A stretch of 64,000 bases of DNA from Sphingomonas_R sp036387535 (lineage in GTDB: Bacteria; Pseudomonadota; Alphaproteobacteria; Sphingomonadales; Sphingomonadaceae): positions 1 to 64,000 of the forward strand of contig NZ_DASVTO010000072.1 in the NCBI RefSeq assembly GCF_036387535.1. The letters run 5' to 3'. How positions within the stretch are numbered: the stretch's first letter is position 1; each line of letters starts with the position of its first letter. The position numbers were made by a program, and so were the translations under genes. The notes beneath the pieces were generated by a model that was not told the DNA's origin, did no database searches, and saw only the letters and a program-made list of their open reading frames with translations. Shown one piece after another: positions 26,588 to 34,510 of the stretch.

Positions 26588-26874
26588 GCCCGTGCCGCCT
26601 TCTTTTTTGGAGCGGGATCGCAAGCGACCGGCTCGGACTTTGCGACTAAAGGTGCAGTGTCCTCCGGATAGATGTCCGGGCGGAGATGATGACGGGAAAC
26701 ACCGGTGGCCGCTTCAACCGACAGAACATATTCAGCCGGTATGCGCTTGCTGCTCTGCAGCCACTTCCAAACGGCCGGCTGCCCGATCCCGCAGAGCCGC
26801 GCCATGGCCGACTGACTGCCGATCCGGTTCACTGCTGCCCTCAAGGCTTCATAAGGCGTTGGAGATTGTTCCAT
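26584..26874 (-). CDS. Cro-like repressor (YdaS/Cro family)
   Basis: 96 residues. The HTH is AMARLCGIGQPAVWKWLQSS followed by KRIPAEYVLSVEAATGVSRH, the hallmark of YdaS/DicC-type Cro proteins. It starts 85 bp from the divergent cI gene and opens the leftward early operon. It should repress cI transcription and tune the early promoter during lytic growth. Confidence 0.82.
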   Translation of the reverse strand: MEQSPTPYEALRAAVNRIGSQSAMARLCGIGQPAVWKWLQSSKRIPAEYVLSVEAATGVSRHHLRPDIYPEDTAPLVAKSEPVACDPAPKKKAARA

Positions 26875-26881
26875 AAGTATT

Positions 26882-26921
26882 CACCTATTCCATGCGGATT
26901 AGGTGGTCAATGAGAATTCTC
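26882..26921. promoter_or_regulatory. Candidate CI/Cro operator region
   Basis: The cI/cro gap is AT-richer than its surroundings. It holds a dyad CACCTA-N12-TAGGTG (26882-26905) and a perfect 10-bp palindrome GAGAATTCTC (26912-26921). Both are placed to cover divergent promoters. Which one binds CI or Cro cannot be decided from sequence. Confidence 0.5.
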
Positions 26922-26959
26922 CGATAGCCGATTATTCCTTAAGCGATAGGTCATGAGCC

Positions 26960-27622
26960 ATGATCGTGGCGGAACGAGTGCGGGAGCGGCTGGCGGTAAA
27001 GGGGCTTTCCCAATCCGAACTGGCTCGTCGTGTAGGTGTCACCCAAGGCGCTATCGCAAAGATCGTGAGCGGCATTTCGCAAGGATCGTCGCATCTCCAC
27101 CGGGTGGCGCGGGAACTCGAAACTACCCCCGCATATCTTACCGGCGAGACCCAGGATCCTAGCTTGGGAGCTGCACCGGCGCCAACTCCAGAGACGGTCG
27201 CCGAGCAGCTTGACCTGCTCATGATCCCGGAAATGGACATTCAATATGGGATGGGCGGCGGCACGATCGTGATCGAAGGGGCCGACATGACGTCGATCCC
27301 GTTCCCCCGCGCGTGGCTGGAATCGGTCACGAAATCGCCGGTGGAGTTGCTGTTCTTCGCGCGCGGCCGGGGAGACTCGATGCAGCCGACGGTAATGGAC
27401 GGCGACATCGTGCTGATCGACCGTTCCGACACGCGCATCATCGACCAGGACCGGATCTGGGCGATCGGCTTTGGCGAACTGGGCGCGATCAAGCGGGTGC
27501 GGCGGCGCGGCGGCGGTGGGTGGAAGTTGATGTCGGACAACCCGCTGGTGTCGGACGAGATGCTCGCCGACGACGAGATGTTCGTGGTGGGCCGCGTGAT
27601 CTGGGTGGGTCGCAAGATCTAG
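26960..27622 (+). CDS. CI-like lysogeny repressor with S24 peptidase domain
   Basis: 220 residues. The N-terminal HTH is LSQSELARRVGVTQGAIAKI. The C-terminal LexA/S24 fold has catalytic S140 (GDSMQPTVMDGDIVLID) and K178 (GAIKRV). No Ala-Gly or Cys-Gly dipeptide occurs before S140, so canonical RecA-stimulated self-cleavage is not obvious. It is divergent from cro and maintains lysogeny. Confidence 0.88.
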   Translation: MIVAERVRERLAVKGLSQSELARRVGVTQGAIAKIVSGISQGSSHLHRVARELETTPAYLTGETQDPSLGAAPAPTPETVAEQLDLLMIPEMDIQYGMGGGTIVIEGADMTSIPFPRAWLESVTKSPVELLFFARGRGDSMQPTVMDGDIVLIDRSDTRIIDQDRIWAIGFGELGAIKRVRRRGGGGWKLMSDNPLVSDEMLADDEMFVVGRVIWVGRKI

Positions 27623-27631
27623 GGGAAATTT

Positions 27632-28516
27632 ATGCTATCGAGAGTGGGACGGGCTGCAGGTTGGCTTTGGGTGGCGTTAGCCCTTCTGCTAGCGATTGGC
27701 GCGGCGTCCGACCGCATGATCCTGGCTGTTGTGCTTCTGCTACTTTCTGCAGCTATGGCCGCGCCACCCTTGCGTCCCGGGCTGGCGCGATACGGCTTGC
27801 CACGGAAATGGGCCGTCACCGTTGGCTTCATTTCCGGCTTTGCTGGCTTTCTGACGATCGGGGCAATGGCCAAACGTCCTGATTTGCCCATTACCGGAAC
27901 GACTTCTCAGATCGCTATGGCGGAACGTGGGAAGGCGCCTGCGGTGCCGGTGGCGAAGGTCAGCGTCCCGATAGTCTCGCCTCAGAAGGAAGCCTATCTT
28001 GCGCAACTTCGGCGCGAGATCGCGTCGCTGCGCAAATATGAGCTTCCGCTCAAGGAAGAGATTGCGAGCAAAGAGATGATTCAGCTGCAATTGGCTGCGA
28101 TCGGGGCCTGGGCAAAGGTGTACGCGGACGGCTCGGACATGGCTCTTATTGGCTCCGATGAGGCGGAGCGGCAAACTTTCAAATCATTGCTTGCCGGCGT
28201 GCAGAAGCGGCTGTTTCCTGCGCTGCGCAAGGCGGAGGGGCCCGTCTTGGATAAAGCGCTTTGGGAGAGTGATATCGATGTTGCTACACTCGGTGCGGGG
28301 TTCAACACGATGCGGTTCACGGGGGGCCTGTTCGCTGCCAATCGCAATATCAAGTCGGTTCAAGATACCTTCGAAGAAACAGCCTCCCTGCTGCGGTTCA
28401 AGCGGGTAAATTATGAGTGGTATCGTGGTGCAGGATCGCAGGGTTATGACATGAGCCCGATCGGCGACGATGACGTGGCTTCATTGAGCGTCGCGGGTTG
28501 GACGGCGCTTCCATGA
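27632..28516 (+). CDS. Membrane protein co-expressed with the repressor
   Basis: 294 residues starting 9 nt after cI, so probably transcribed in the lysogen. Hydrophobic segments: about 8-26 (WLWVALALLLAIGAA), 29-47 and 61-80 (AVTVGFISGFAGFLTIGAMA). A soluble domain of about 200 residues with a heptad-like stretch (REIASLRKYELPLKEEIASK) follows. No family is recognised. Position and topology suit superinfection exclusion or another lysogenic-conversion role. GC content is lower than in the virion genes. Confidence 0.65.
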   Translation: MLSRVGRAAGWLWVALALLLAIGAASDRMILAVVLLLLSAAMAAPPLRPGLARYGLPRKWAVTVGFISGFAGFLTIGAMAKRPDLPITGTTSQIAMAERGKAPAVPVAKVSVPIVSPQKEAYLAQLRREIASLRKYELPLKEEIASKEMIQLQLAAIGAWAKVYADGSDMALIGSDEAERQTFKSLLAGVQKRLFPALRKAEGPVLDKALWESDIDVATLGAGFNTMRFTGGLFAANRNIKSVQDTFEETASLLRFKRVNYEWYRGAGSQGYDMSPIGDDDVASLSVAGWTALP

Positions 28517-28648
28517 TACTGAGGATGGTTCCCGACCACGATCAGTGGCCAGTGACGCCGGTGCAGGATATCTAACCCCCGGTTCATTGGGGACAAGCAA
28601 TGGCGTGACGCGGCGATCCAAGCAATGCTGGGTGTTCGCGGTTCCGGC

Positions 28649-28677
28649 TTGACGTGACTATGTAAATCACACATAGT
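28649..28677 (+). promoter_or_regulatory. Promoter with operator dyad for the toxin-antitoxin pair
   Basis: TTGACG (28649-28654), a 17-bp spacer and CATAGT (28672-28677) form a sigma70-like promoter ending 6 bp before the toxin ATG. The dyad ACTATGT-N7-ACATAGT (28657-28663/28671-28677) covers the spacer and -10 box, as expected for autorepression by the antitoxin. Confidence 0.65.
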
Positions 28678-28683
28678 GTGGCC

Positions 28684-28953
28684 ATGCAGATCGAGTTCGA
28701 CCCCGCCAAGGATGCGATCAACCGGGAGCGCCACGGCGTCCCGCTGGCGCTGGGCGCGGCGATCTTCGACGATGCGGATCATCTGGTGATCGCGACCGTC
28801 CGCCCCGAGGATGGCGAGGATCGTTACAAGGTGGTGGGTCTGGTGAACGGGCGGCTTCACACCGGCGTGCATGTCATGCGCGGTGCGGTCGTCCGGTTCA
28901 TTTCGGTGCGCAGGAGCAACGCTGGTGAAGAAAGAGCCTATCATGGCCATTGA
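28684..28953 (+). CDS. brnT: BrnT-family (DUF497) ribonuclease toxin
   Basis: 89 residues from ATG 28684 (an in-frame GTG lies 6 nt upstream). It matches BrnT/DUF497: MQIEFDPAKDAINRERHG, ALGAAIFDDADH, and the end RFISVRRSNAGEERAYHG. BrnT is a RelE-fold mRNA interferase. It overlaps the antitoxin by 11 bp. Expressed in the lysogen, it could stabilise the prophage or abort infection. Confidence 0.88.
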   Translation: MQIEFDPAKDAINRERHGVPLALGAAIFDDADHLVIATVRPEDGEDRYKVVGLVNGRLHTGVHVMRGAVVRFISVRRSNAGEERAYHGH

Positions 28954-29218
28954 GGCCGATCCGAACGATCCGGAGGACTTCGCCGTCGACGCGGCGGCGG
29001 TCGAGCGGGCGCAGATGGGGCGGACGATCCGCAAGCTGCGCAACCGGCTGGGGCTTTCGCAGGATGCGTTCGCCGAGCGATACGGGATCCCGGTCGCCAA
29101 TATCCGGCAGTATGAGATCGGCAGGACGATGCCGCCCCCGGCGGTCCGGTCCTATCTGGTGGTGATCGATCGCGAACCGGAGATGGCGGCGGCGGCGTTG
29201 CACCGCACAGCGGCGTGA
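28943..29218 (+). CDS. XRE-type antitoxin partner of BrnT
   Basis: 91 residues. The HTH lies in RKLRNRLGLSQDAFAERYGI and continues NIRQYEIGRTMPPPAVRSYL. Classical BrnA antitoxins are ribbon-helix-helix proteins; an XRE partner is a known alternative for DUF497 toxins. It presumably neutralises the toxin and represses the promoter at 28649. Its stop abuts the stop of gene D. Confidence 0.82.
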   Translation: MAIEADPNDPEDFAVDAAAVERAQMGRTIRKLRNRLGLSQDAFAERYGIPVANIRQYEIGRTMPPPAVRSYLVVIDREPEMAAAALHRTAA

Positions 29219-30232
29219 TCAGGCGGCTTCCAGCGAAAGCGTGCTGCTCAACCCGCCGTTGCCGTCCAGCGTATGCGTCACCTCCGCGATTAGCCATGAG
29301 GCGGCATCGATCTCGCTCTTGAATCCCGTCACCTTCAGGCGCTGTTCGGGGTGCAGATCCGGCCGGCCGAGCGCCGGCGCAAGAGTCAGCTTGCGCGGCG
29401 CGCGGGCGGCGCGGCCCAGCTCGGCCGAGGCGGCTTTCTTGGCGGCATCCTCGCTCGCATAGACCTTGGCCAGCTTGCGTGTCTTGCCCTCCGTTCCTGC
29501 GGTCACGCTCTGCTTTTTCGCAGTGGCGCGATCGTGCCAGTCGGCGGTGACTCCGCTGGCCTCGTCGCGCTTTTCGACGGTGTAGCTGTGCTGGTCGCCG
29601 TCCTGTCGGCGGAAGGTGGCGGTGGGGATCGTCCGGCCGGACGCGGTGACGCCCGCGCCGATCGCCGCGAAGATCAGCCGCCCCGCCTTGATCGTGGCCA
29701 CGGCGTCATGCTCCCGGCCGAGCCGCTTGAGTAGCGCCAAATCGCCTTCGCGGCTTTGCGCCAGATACGGCACCGGGATCGACGCCAGCGCCGGCGCGAC
29801 ATGCGGCTCGAGCGCCTGGCGCTTTGCGATTTCGGTGACGATCGCGCCGAGCGTGGTGGCGCGCCAGCTCTGTTCGCGGCGTGCGCGGCCGGCGCTGGTG
29901 AAGTCGGCGGCGCGCGCGCGGATCGTGATGCGGTCGGGCGGGCCATCATGGGCGACCTCGTCGACGACAAAGCTGCCCTTGTCGATCAACCCGGGTTGCA
30001 CCTGACTGCCGCTCGCCCAGCCGAGCGCGACCGACAGTCGCGCGCCGGCGCGCGGGAGCGCCATGCGCCCGTCGCTGTCGTCGATGACGACGTCGAGCTG
30101 ATCGGCTTCGTCGCCGCGTTTCTCGGTCAGCGTCAATGACACCAGGCGCGGGGCGAAGCGGGCGGTCAGGTCGGTGCCGTCGAGCAGGACGCGGAAGGCG
30201 GCGACGTTGGCGACGAACGACGTCTGCCCCAT
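29219..30232 (-). CDS. D: Tail protein gpD (late control D)
   Basis: 337 residues from the ATG ending at 30232 (MGQTSFVANVAAFRVLLDGT), coupled to U by TGATG. It matches the phage late control D family (FAPRLVSLTLTEKRGDEADQ, SREGDLALLKRLGREHDA). P2 gpD has 387 residues. In contractile tails it forms the hub/spike baseplate component that tops the gpV spike. Last gene of the V operon. Confidence 0.9.
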   Translation of the reverse strand: MGQTSFVANVAAFRVLLDGTDLTARFAPRLVSLTLTEKRGDEADQLDVVIDDSDGRMALPRAGARLSVALGWASGSQVQPGLIDKGSFVVDEVAHDGPPDRITIRARAADFTSAGRARREQSWRATTLGAIVTEIAKRQALEPHVAPALASIPVPYLAQSREGDLALLKRLGREHDAVATIKAGRLIFAAIGAGVTASGRTIPTATFRRQDGDQHSYTVEKRDEASGVTADWHDRATAKKQSVTAGTEGKTRKLAKVYASEDAAKKAASAELGRAARAPRKLTLAPALGRPDLHPEQRLKVTGFKSEIDAASWLIAEVTHTLDGNGGLSSTLSLEAA

Positions 30233-30657
30233 CAGAACAGACCGAAGCTGGCAATGCCCAGCGGTTCCGCCGTGGCGGCGCTGTCGTCGACGCGGCGGAG
30301 ATCGATGCCGAAGTCGATCTGGCGCGCGGTGCCGTCGGCATGGAACTCGCGGTGGCGTTCGTCCAGGCCGGTGATGACATAGGCGCCGTACGCTCGGCCG
30401 GAGCCGTCGACCAGCGACCATGCCTCGCCGCTGGCCCCCATGTCGCGCAGCTGGTCAAGCGACGCCTGTCCATCCTGCAGCTCGGCGATGGCGGACCCAT
30501 TGAGCGCAATGGTCTCGTCGCCGACCCCGAGGAATTGCGAGGCGTCGCGCGCACCGACGCGGGCCTGCTGCGCGTGGCGGTAATCGGTGCGGCGTTGCAG
30601 CTCCTGATAGGCGAGCGTTGGGAGGCTGAAGAGGAACAGGCCGAGCGACATCATCAT
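30232..30657 (-). CDS. U: Tail protein gpU
   Basis: 141 residues, similar to P2 gpU (MMMSLGLFLFSLPTLAYQEL, AWSLVDGSGRAYGAYVITGL). gpU is a LysM-like tube/baseplate-linking tail component. It sits between T and D exactly as in P2. Confidence 0.9.
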   Translation of the reverse strand: MMMSLGLFLFSLPTLAYQELQRRTDYRHAQQARVGARDASQFLGVGDETIALNGSAIAELQDGQASLDQLRDMGASGEAWSLVDGSGRAYGAYVITGLDERHREFHADGTARQIDFGIDLRRVDDSAATAEPLGIASFGLF

Positions 30658-30663
30658 GGTGAA

Positions 30664-33441
30664 TTATCCGTCCTGGGAGTCGGCGTAGGTCGAGCGGGCG
30701 CGGGCGGCCTTGTCCCGCTCGATCTTGCGAAGCGCCTGTTCGAGCAACCGCACGATCATCTGTTCGTCCTGGCCGGGAGCAGCCTGGACTGTGATGTTGT
30801 AGGTGTCGCCGCCATAGCTCCCTGCACGGGAGGCGCCTCGGCCGCTCGATCTGAAACCGGCCTCGCTATGGTCGGCACCCCGAGGAGCCATGCGCGGGGT
30901 GGCATCGATGGCGACCTTTGCAGTGGCCATGGCGGGGGCCGCTGGTAGCGCCAGCGCGGCTGCCATGGTGGGCGCCAGGCGCCTGATCCGGTCGATCGGT
31001 CCGCGTTCGCCGCCGGCCAAGCCCAAGGTCAGGCCGTTCATGACGTGGCCGCCCAACGCCCTGAAGACACGGCTGGGCGAGCGGATAGCCGCGCCGTCCT
31101 TGAACCCGCCGGACAGCGAAGACGCCAACGCCTTGCCGGCGTTCCACAGTCGCCCTGGCGCGCTCTTGATCCCGTTCCACAGGCCCTTGATGATCATGAC
31201 ACCGAAGTCGAAAAACATCGTCGGCAAGGTGATGAACGCCGCGCGCATCGCACCCTTGAACGCGTTGATCGCCATGTTCCAGCCGCTCACCAGCATCGCC
31301 GGCAGCCGCGTGGTCAGCCACGCCCACGACCCGGTGACGGCGCCAGTGAGCATGTTCCAGGCTGCGGTCCACCCGGATGCCAGCAGGCCAGGCAGTGTCC
31401 TGGTCAACCAACCATAAGTGGCGGTGCCGAAGCGCACGAGCGCGCCGAACGCATAGCCGATGAAGTAGGCGATCCCCTTCCAAACATCGAGCAGGCTCAG
31501 CGAGAAGATTGCCTTTACCCCGCTCCACATGTTCTGGAAGACGCCGGTGACCGCCGCGCTGGCGGTTGCGAACCGGGTCTGGATCCCGGTCCACAAGTTG
31601 CCGAAGAAGCCGCCGATCGCGCCCCAATTGCTGTAGATCAGGTAGGCAGCGGCGCCGAGCGCCACGATCGACGCCACGACGGCGGTGGCGATGCCGACGA
31701 CGGGCAGCAGCCCGACCCCGAGCGCCGTCGCCACGAACGACAGGGCGGCAAACGGCGCCATGACGGCCGCCAGTGCGATGGCCGCGCCGCCGAAGACGAA
31801 CAGCAGCCCGGCCACCGCCGCGGCGAGGATGGCGATGCTCTTGGCGGCGCGCGGGTTGCGGTCCGCCCAGGCGCCGAAGCGGTCCGCCAGCTCGGCCGCC
31901 TTGGTCATCAGCGAGGTCGCGGCGGGCAACAGCACCGAGCCCATGGTGAGGCCGAGTGCCCTGGTCGCAATCTCGTAGCGCTTGGCCTGTTCGGCGCCGT
32001 CCTTCAGCCGTTCGGCAAAGTCGGTGTCGGTGACGCCTTTCGCATTCATGGCGTCGTCGCGGATCCTGCGAAACTCGGCCAGGTTCTCGAGCAGCGGGCG
32101 AAGCGCGCCCTGGACCTGCGCGTCGCCGAACAGATAGGAGAGCTTCGAGCGGTCGCCCTTCAACGCCTTGTCGGTCAGCTCCGTGATGGCCTCGATCGGC
32201 GCTTTGCCCTCGGCCGCGGCCTTCTTCAACGCGGCGGGAAGATCGATGCCGAACTTCGCGAAGTTCTGGTTGGTTTCCTTCGACCCGATCTTGGTGAGCA
32301 GGTTGAGCAGGTTGTTGCCGGCGGTGGCGGCATCGCCGGCGCCCTTGCGCGCGATCTGTGCGCCCGCCGCCAGGTCCGCGACCGCGCGCGTGCCGGTCTG
32401 GCCGAGCGCTTGATAGGCGGCGGTGAGCGCCGGAAACTGGCCGGCCATATCCTTGATCTCGAACGCGCCGGATTTTCCGGCGGCGGCCATGATGTCGATG
32501 ACCTTGGCGGTTTGCGCGATCGGCACCTTGAGATTGTCGTTGGCGGCAAAGGCGGCGGCCGACAGATCGCGGATCTCCGCCTTGTAAGCGGTAGCGCCGC
32601 GGCCGATCGGCTTCATCATGGCGACCGCCTTGCGCGGATCGAGCCCAAGACCGGACAGCACGTCGACCCCTTCCTGGAGCGCGTCGGGAAGCTGGTTGGC
32701 GGCCTTGGCGGCGGCGATGAGGCCGAGGCCCATCTTGCGCGCTTCCTCGCGGCTCAGATTGGCCTTTTGGGCGATGTCGGTCATGACCGACTGGTAGGCC
32801 ATTGCTTCGCGCACCGACCCGGTGACCGGGCGGGCCACGGCAATGCCGGCCCCGACGCCGGCGGCGCCGGAGGCGAGCGCGCCGGTGGCGATGTTCATGT
32901 TGCGGCCGAAGCCCGCCCGTGCGGTCGACAGGCGACGGCTGCGATCGGCCAGCGTCTGCATGCGCCTGGTCTGTTCGGACAGCTCCTGGTTGGTCCGACT
33001 GGCCTCCTGGCGCAACTCGCGTTCGTGGCGGGTGAGATCGGTGGTGGCAATGCCGGTGGCGCGCAGCCGGTCGCGCAGCTCGCCGAGCCGGTGGGTATTG
33101 GCCTGGTGCTGCGTCTCGAGGCCGGCGGCCTCGCGCTTGGCCTGGTTGAACTCGGCGCGCAGCTTACGGCTCGGCGCCTCCGTCTGCGCCAGCGCGCGGC
33201 CGAGCGCTGTCACCCGCGTGCGCGCCGCATCGAGCGCGGCCTCCGACGTCTTCAGCCCGCCCTTCAGCTCGCGGAAGCCGGCAATATCCTTCTGTGCGCG
33301 GTCGATAGCCTGGAGCCGATCGCGCATCGCCTTCAACGAAGCGGCCGCCTTGGTGGAGCCGCCGGCGAGATCGCGAAGCGGCCGGGTGAACTTGTCCGAC
33401 GCTTCGAGCAGCATGCGGATCCGCAGGTTGCGATCGGCCAC
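30664..33441 (-). CDS. T: Tail tape measure protein gpT
   Basis: 925 residues. The N-terminal 160 residues are coiled coil (LKAMRDRLQAIDRAQKDIAG). A TP901-type tape-measure core follows (GLGLIAAAKAANQLPDALQE). A strongly hydrophobic middle spans about 530-600 (SIAILAAAVAGLLFVFGGAA). Trp-rich repeats of the type GxWTAAWNMLTGAVTGSW come next, and the C-terminus is charged. It sets tail length and may form the channel for DNA entry. Confidence 0.92.
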   Translation of the reverse strand: MADRNLRIRMLLEASDKFTRPLRDLAGGSTKAAASLKAMRDRLQAIDRAQKDIAGFRELKGGLKTSEAALDAARTRVTALGRALAQTEAPSRKLRAEFNQAKREAAGLETQHQANTHRLGELRDRLRATGIATTDLTRHERELRQEASRTNQELSEQTRRMQTLADRSRRLSTARAGFGRNMNIATGALASGAAGVGAGIAVARPVTGSVREAMAYQSVMTDIAQKANLSREEARKMGLGLIAAAKAANQLPDALQEGVDVLSGLGLDPRKAVAMMKPIGRGATAYKAEIRDLSAAAFAANDNLKVPIAQTAKVIDIMAAAGKSGAFEIKDMAGQFPALTAAYQALGQTGTRAVADLAAGAQIARKGAGDAATAGNNLLNLLTKIGSKETNQNFAKFGIDLPAALKKAAAEGKAPIEAITELTDKALKGDRSKLSYLFGDAQVQGALRPLLENLAEFRRIRDDAMNAKGVTDTDFAERLKDGAEQAKRYEIATRALGLTMGSVLLPAATSLMTKAAELADRFGAWADRNPRAAKSIAILAAAVAGLLFVFGGAAIALAAVMAPFAALSFVATALGVGLLPVVGIATAVVASIVALGAAAYLIYSNWGAIGGFFGNLWTGIQTRFATASAAVTGVFQNMWSGVKAIFSLSLLDVWKGIAYFIGYAFGALVRFGTATYGWLTRTLPGLLASGWTAAWNMLTGAVTGSWAWLTTRLPAMLVSGWNMAINAFKGAMRAAFITLPTMFFDFGVMIIKGLWNGIKSAPGRLWNAGKALASSLSGGFKDGAAIRSPSRVFRALGGHVMNGLTLGLAGGERGPIDRIRRLAPTMAAALALPAAPAMATAKVAIDATPRMAPRGADHSEAGFRSSGRGASRAGSYGGDTYNITVQAAPGQDEQMIVRLLEQALRKIERDKAARARSTYADSQDG

Positions 33442-33450
33442 GGCGGTTCC

Positions 33451-33567
33451 TTACTGATCGAGATTATGGCGGGCGATGGCACGCGCGCGCCACTGCATCA
33501 GCTCGGGCAGGCTCATCTGATCCATGACAGACGGCGACCAGTGGAAGACGATCGCCAGATCCGCCAT
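33451..33567 (-). CDS. gpE' (GpE family tail assembly, second part of E+E')
   Basis: 38 residues if initiated at the ATG ending at 33567 (MADLAIVFHWSPSVMDQMSL), typical of GpE-family chaperones (WSP...ML...EL..WR..A). The same frame is open upstream to the slippery site in E, so it is more likely made as the E+E' fusion of about 148 residues. It is too short for routine gene prediction. Confidence 0.82.
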   Translation of the reverse strand: MADLAIVFHWSPSVMDQMSLPELMQWRARAIARHNLDQ

Positions 33568-33575
33568 CGGCTCTT

Positions 33576-33896
33576 CTACGCGGTCGGGAAGTCCGCCTTC
33601 GCGGCTTTCGGCAACAAAAAATCGATGACCTCGCTACCGAACTGCATCAGGTCGGCCGGGTCCATGGCGGCGACGTGCTGCTTGTGCAGGATCGGCGATG
33701 TAATGCGCGGCGCGATGGTTTCGAGCGACGCATAGTCACCCTGGCCTAGCGCGACGAGGGTCAAGCCGCGCAGCTCGCCGGCGCCGGGCTTCCGCACCGT
33801 TACGGTCGTGCCAGCCTGGTGGACGACGGTGTCGGCGACCTTGATGTCATAGTCGAGCGTGAAGCTGGCGAGGGCGACGGTGGACGTATCAGTCAT
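33576..33896 (-). CDS. E: Tail assembly protein gpE
   Basis: 106 residues (P2 gpE has 91), between tube FII and tape measure T. VAGLV-type conserved parts: TVRKPGAGELRGLTLVALGQ and ILHKQHVAAMDPADLMQFGS. It is a tail chaperone, and a -1 frameshift near its end yields the E+E' form. Confidence 0.88.
   Translation of the reverse strand: MTDTSTVALASFTLDYDIKVADTVVHQAGTTVTVRKPGAGELRGLTLVALGQGDYASLETIAPRITSPILHKQHVAAMDPADLMQFGSEVIDFLLPKAAKADFPTA
33615..33621 (-). promoter_or_regulatory. Programmed -1 ribosomal frameshift site in gene E
   Basis: The minus-strand heptamer T TTT TTG is in the correct register (third base of codon 92, then codons 93-94), matching X XXY YYZ. After slipping, the reading frame runs VAESREGGLPDRVEEP directly into gpE' without a stop. 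P2 uses a similar T-run for E+E'. Confidence 0.85.
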
Positions 33897-33952
33897 GGGA
33901 CGGCTTTCGATCTAGGAGGCGGAGGGGATGCCCGGCCGGTGCCGAGCGGGGG

Positions 33953-34459
33953 TCAGATGCCGAGCGCGTTGCGCCGCTGCTCGAGAAGGTCGATGCCGTT
34001 CACGATCTCGACCATGTTGATGACGTCGACCTCGATCAGCGTCTCGCCGTTCCAGATCATCTTGTAGTAGGCGAGCGCGAGCTTGGTCTTCTGCTCGGTC
34101 TTCTCGCCCACCTTCTGTTCGCCGGGGTCCAGCTCCTCGGTGCGACCGCGCACGACATGCTCGACCACGTCCAACTCGCCCGTATCGTCATTCTGGTAGG
34201 TGCCGACCAGGCGCAGCATCTGGCCGGAGATGCTGCCGCCATATTGCGCATAGAGATCGCGCATCGGGCTGGCGGTGACGATCTCGCATTCCAGCGCCTC
34301 GCCACCCATGTCGATCTTGACCGGCCGGTCCATGCCGCCCGAGCGATGATCTTCGAGCTTGCGGACCAGCTTCGGCGGGGTGAACGCCATGGCATCGCCG
34401 ACATAGGCAGCGCCGGCGTTGAAGATCATGATGTCCTTGATGTTGCGCGGAAAGGCCAT
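33953..34459 (-). CDS. FII: Major tail tube protein gpFII
   Basis: 168 residues (P2 172). It starts MAFPRNIKDIMIFNAGAAYV and contains CEIVTASPMRDLYAQYGG and EHVVRGRTEELDPGEQKVGE, typical of P2 tubes. It polymerises as the inner tube around the tape measure. Confidence 0.94.
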   Translation of the reverse strand: MAFPRNIKDIMIFNAGAAYVGDAMAFTPPKLVRKLEDHRSGGMDRPVKIDMGGEALECEIVTASPMRDLYAQYGGSISGQMLRLVGTYQNDDTGELDVVEHVVRGRTEELDPGEQKVGEKTEQKTKLALAYYKMIWNGETLIEVDVINMVEIVNGIDLLEQRRNALGI

Positions 34460-34510
34460 GCGGGGCTCCTGTCGGTCGAATCGGGCGGGCTAAGAGGCGA
34501 TGCGCCGCGA

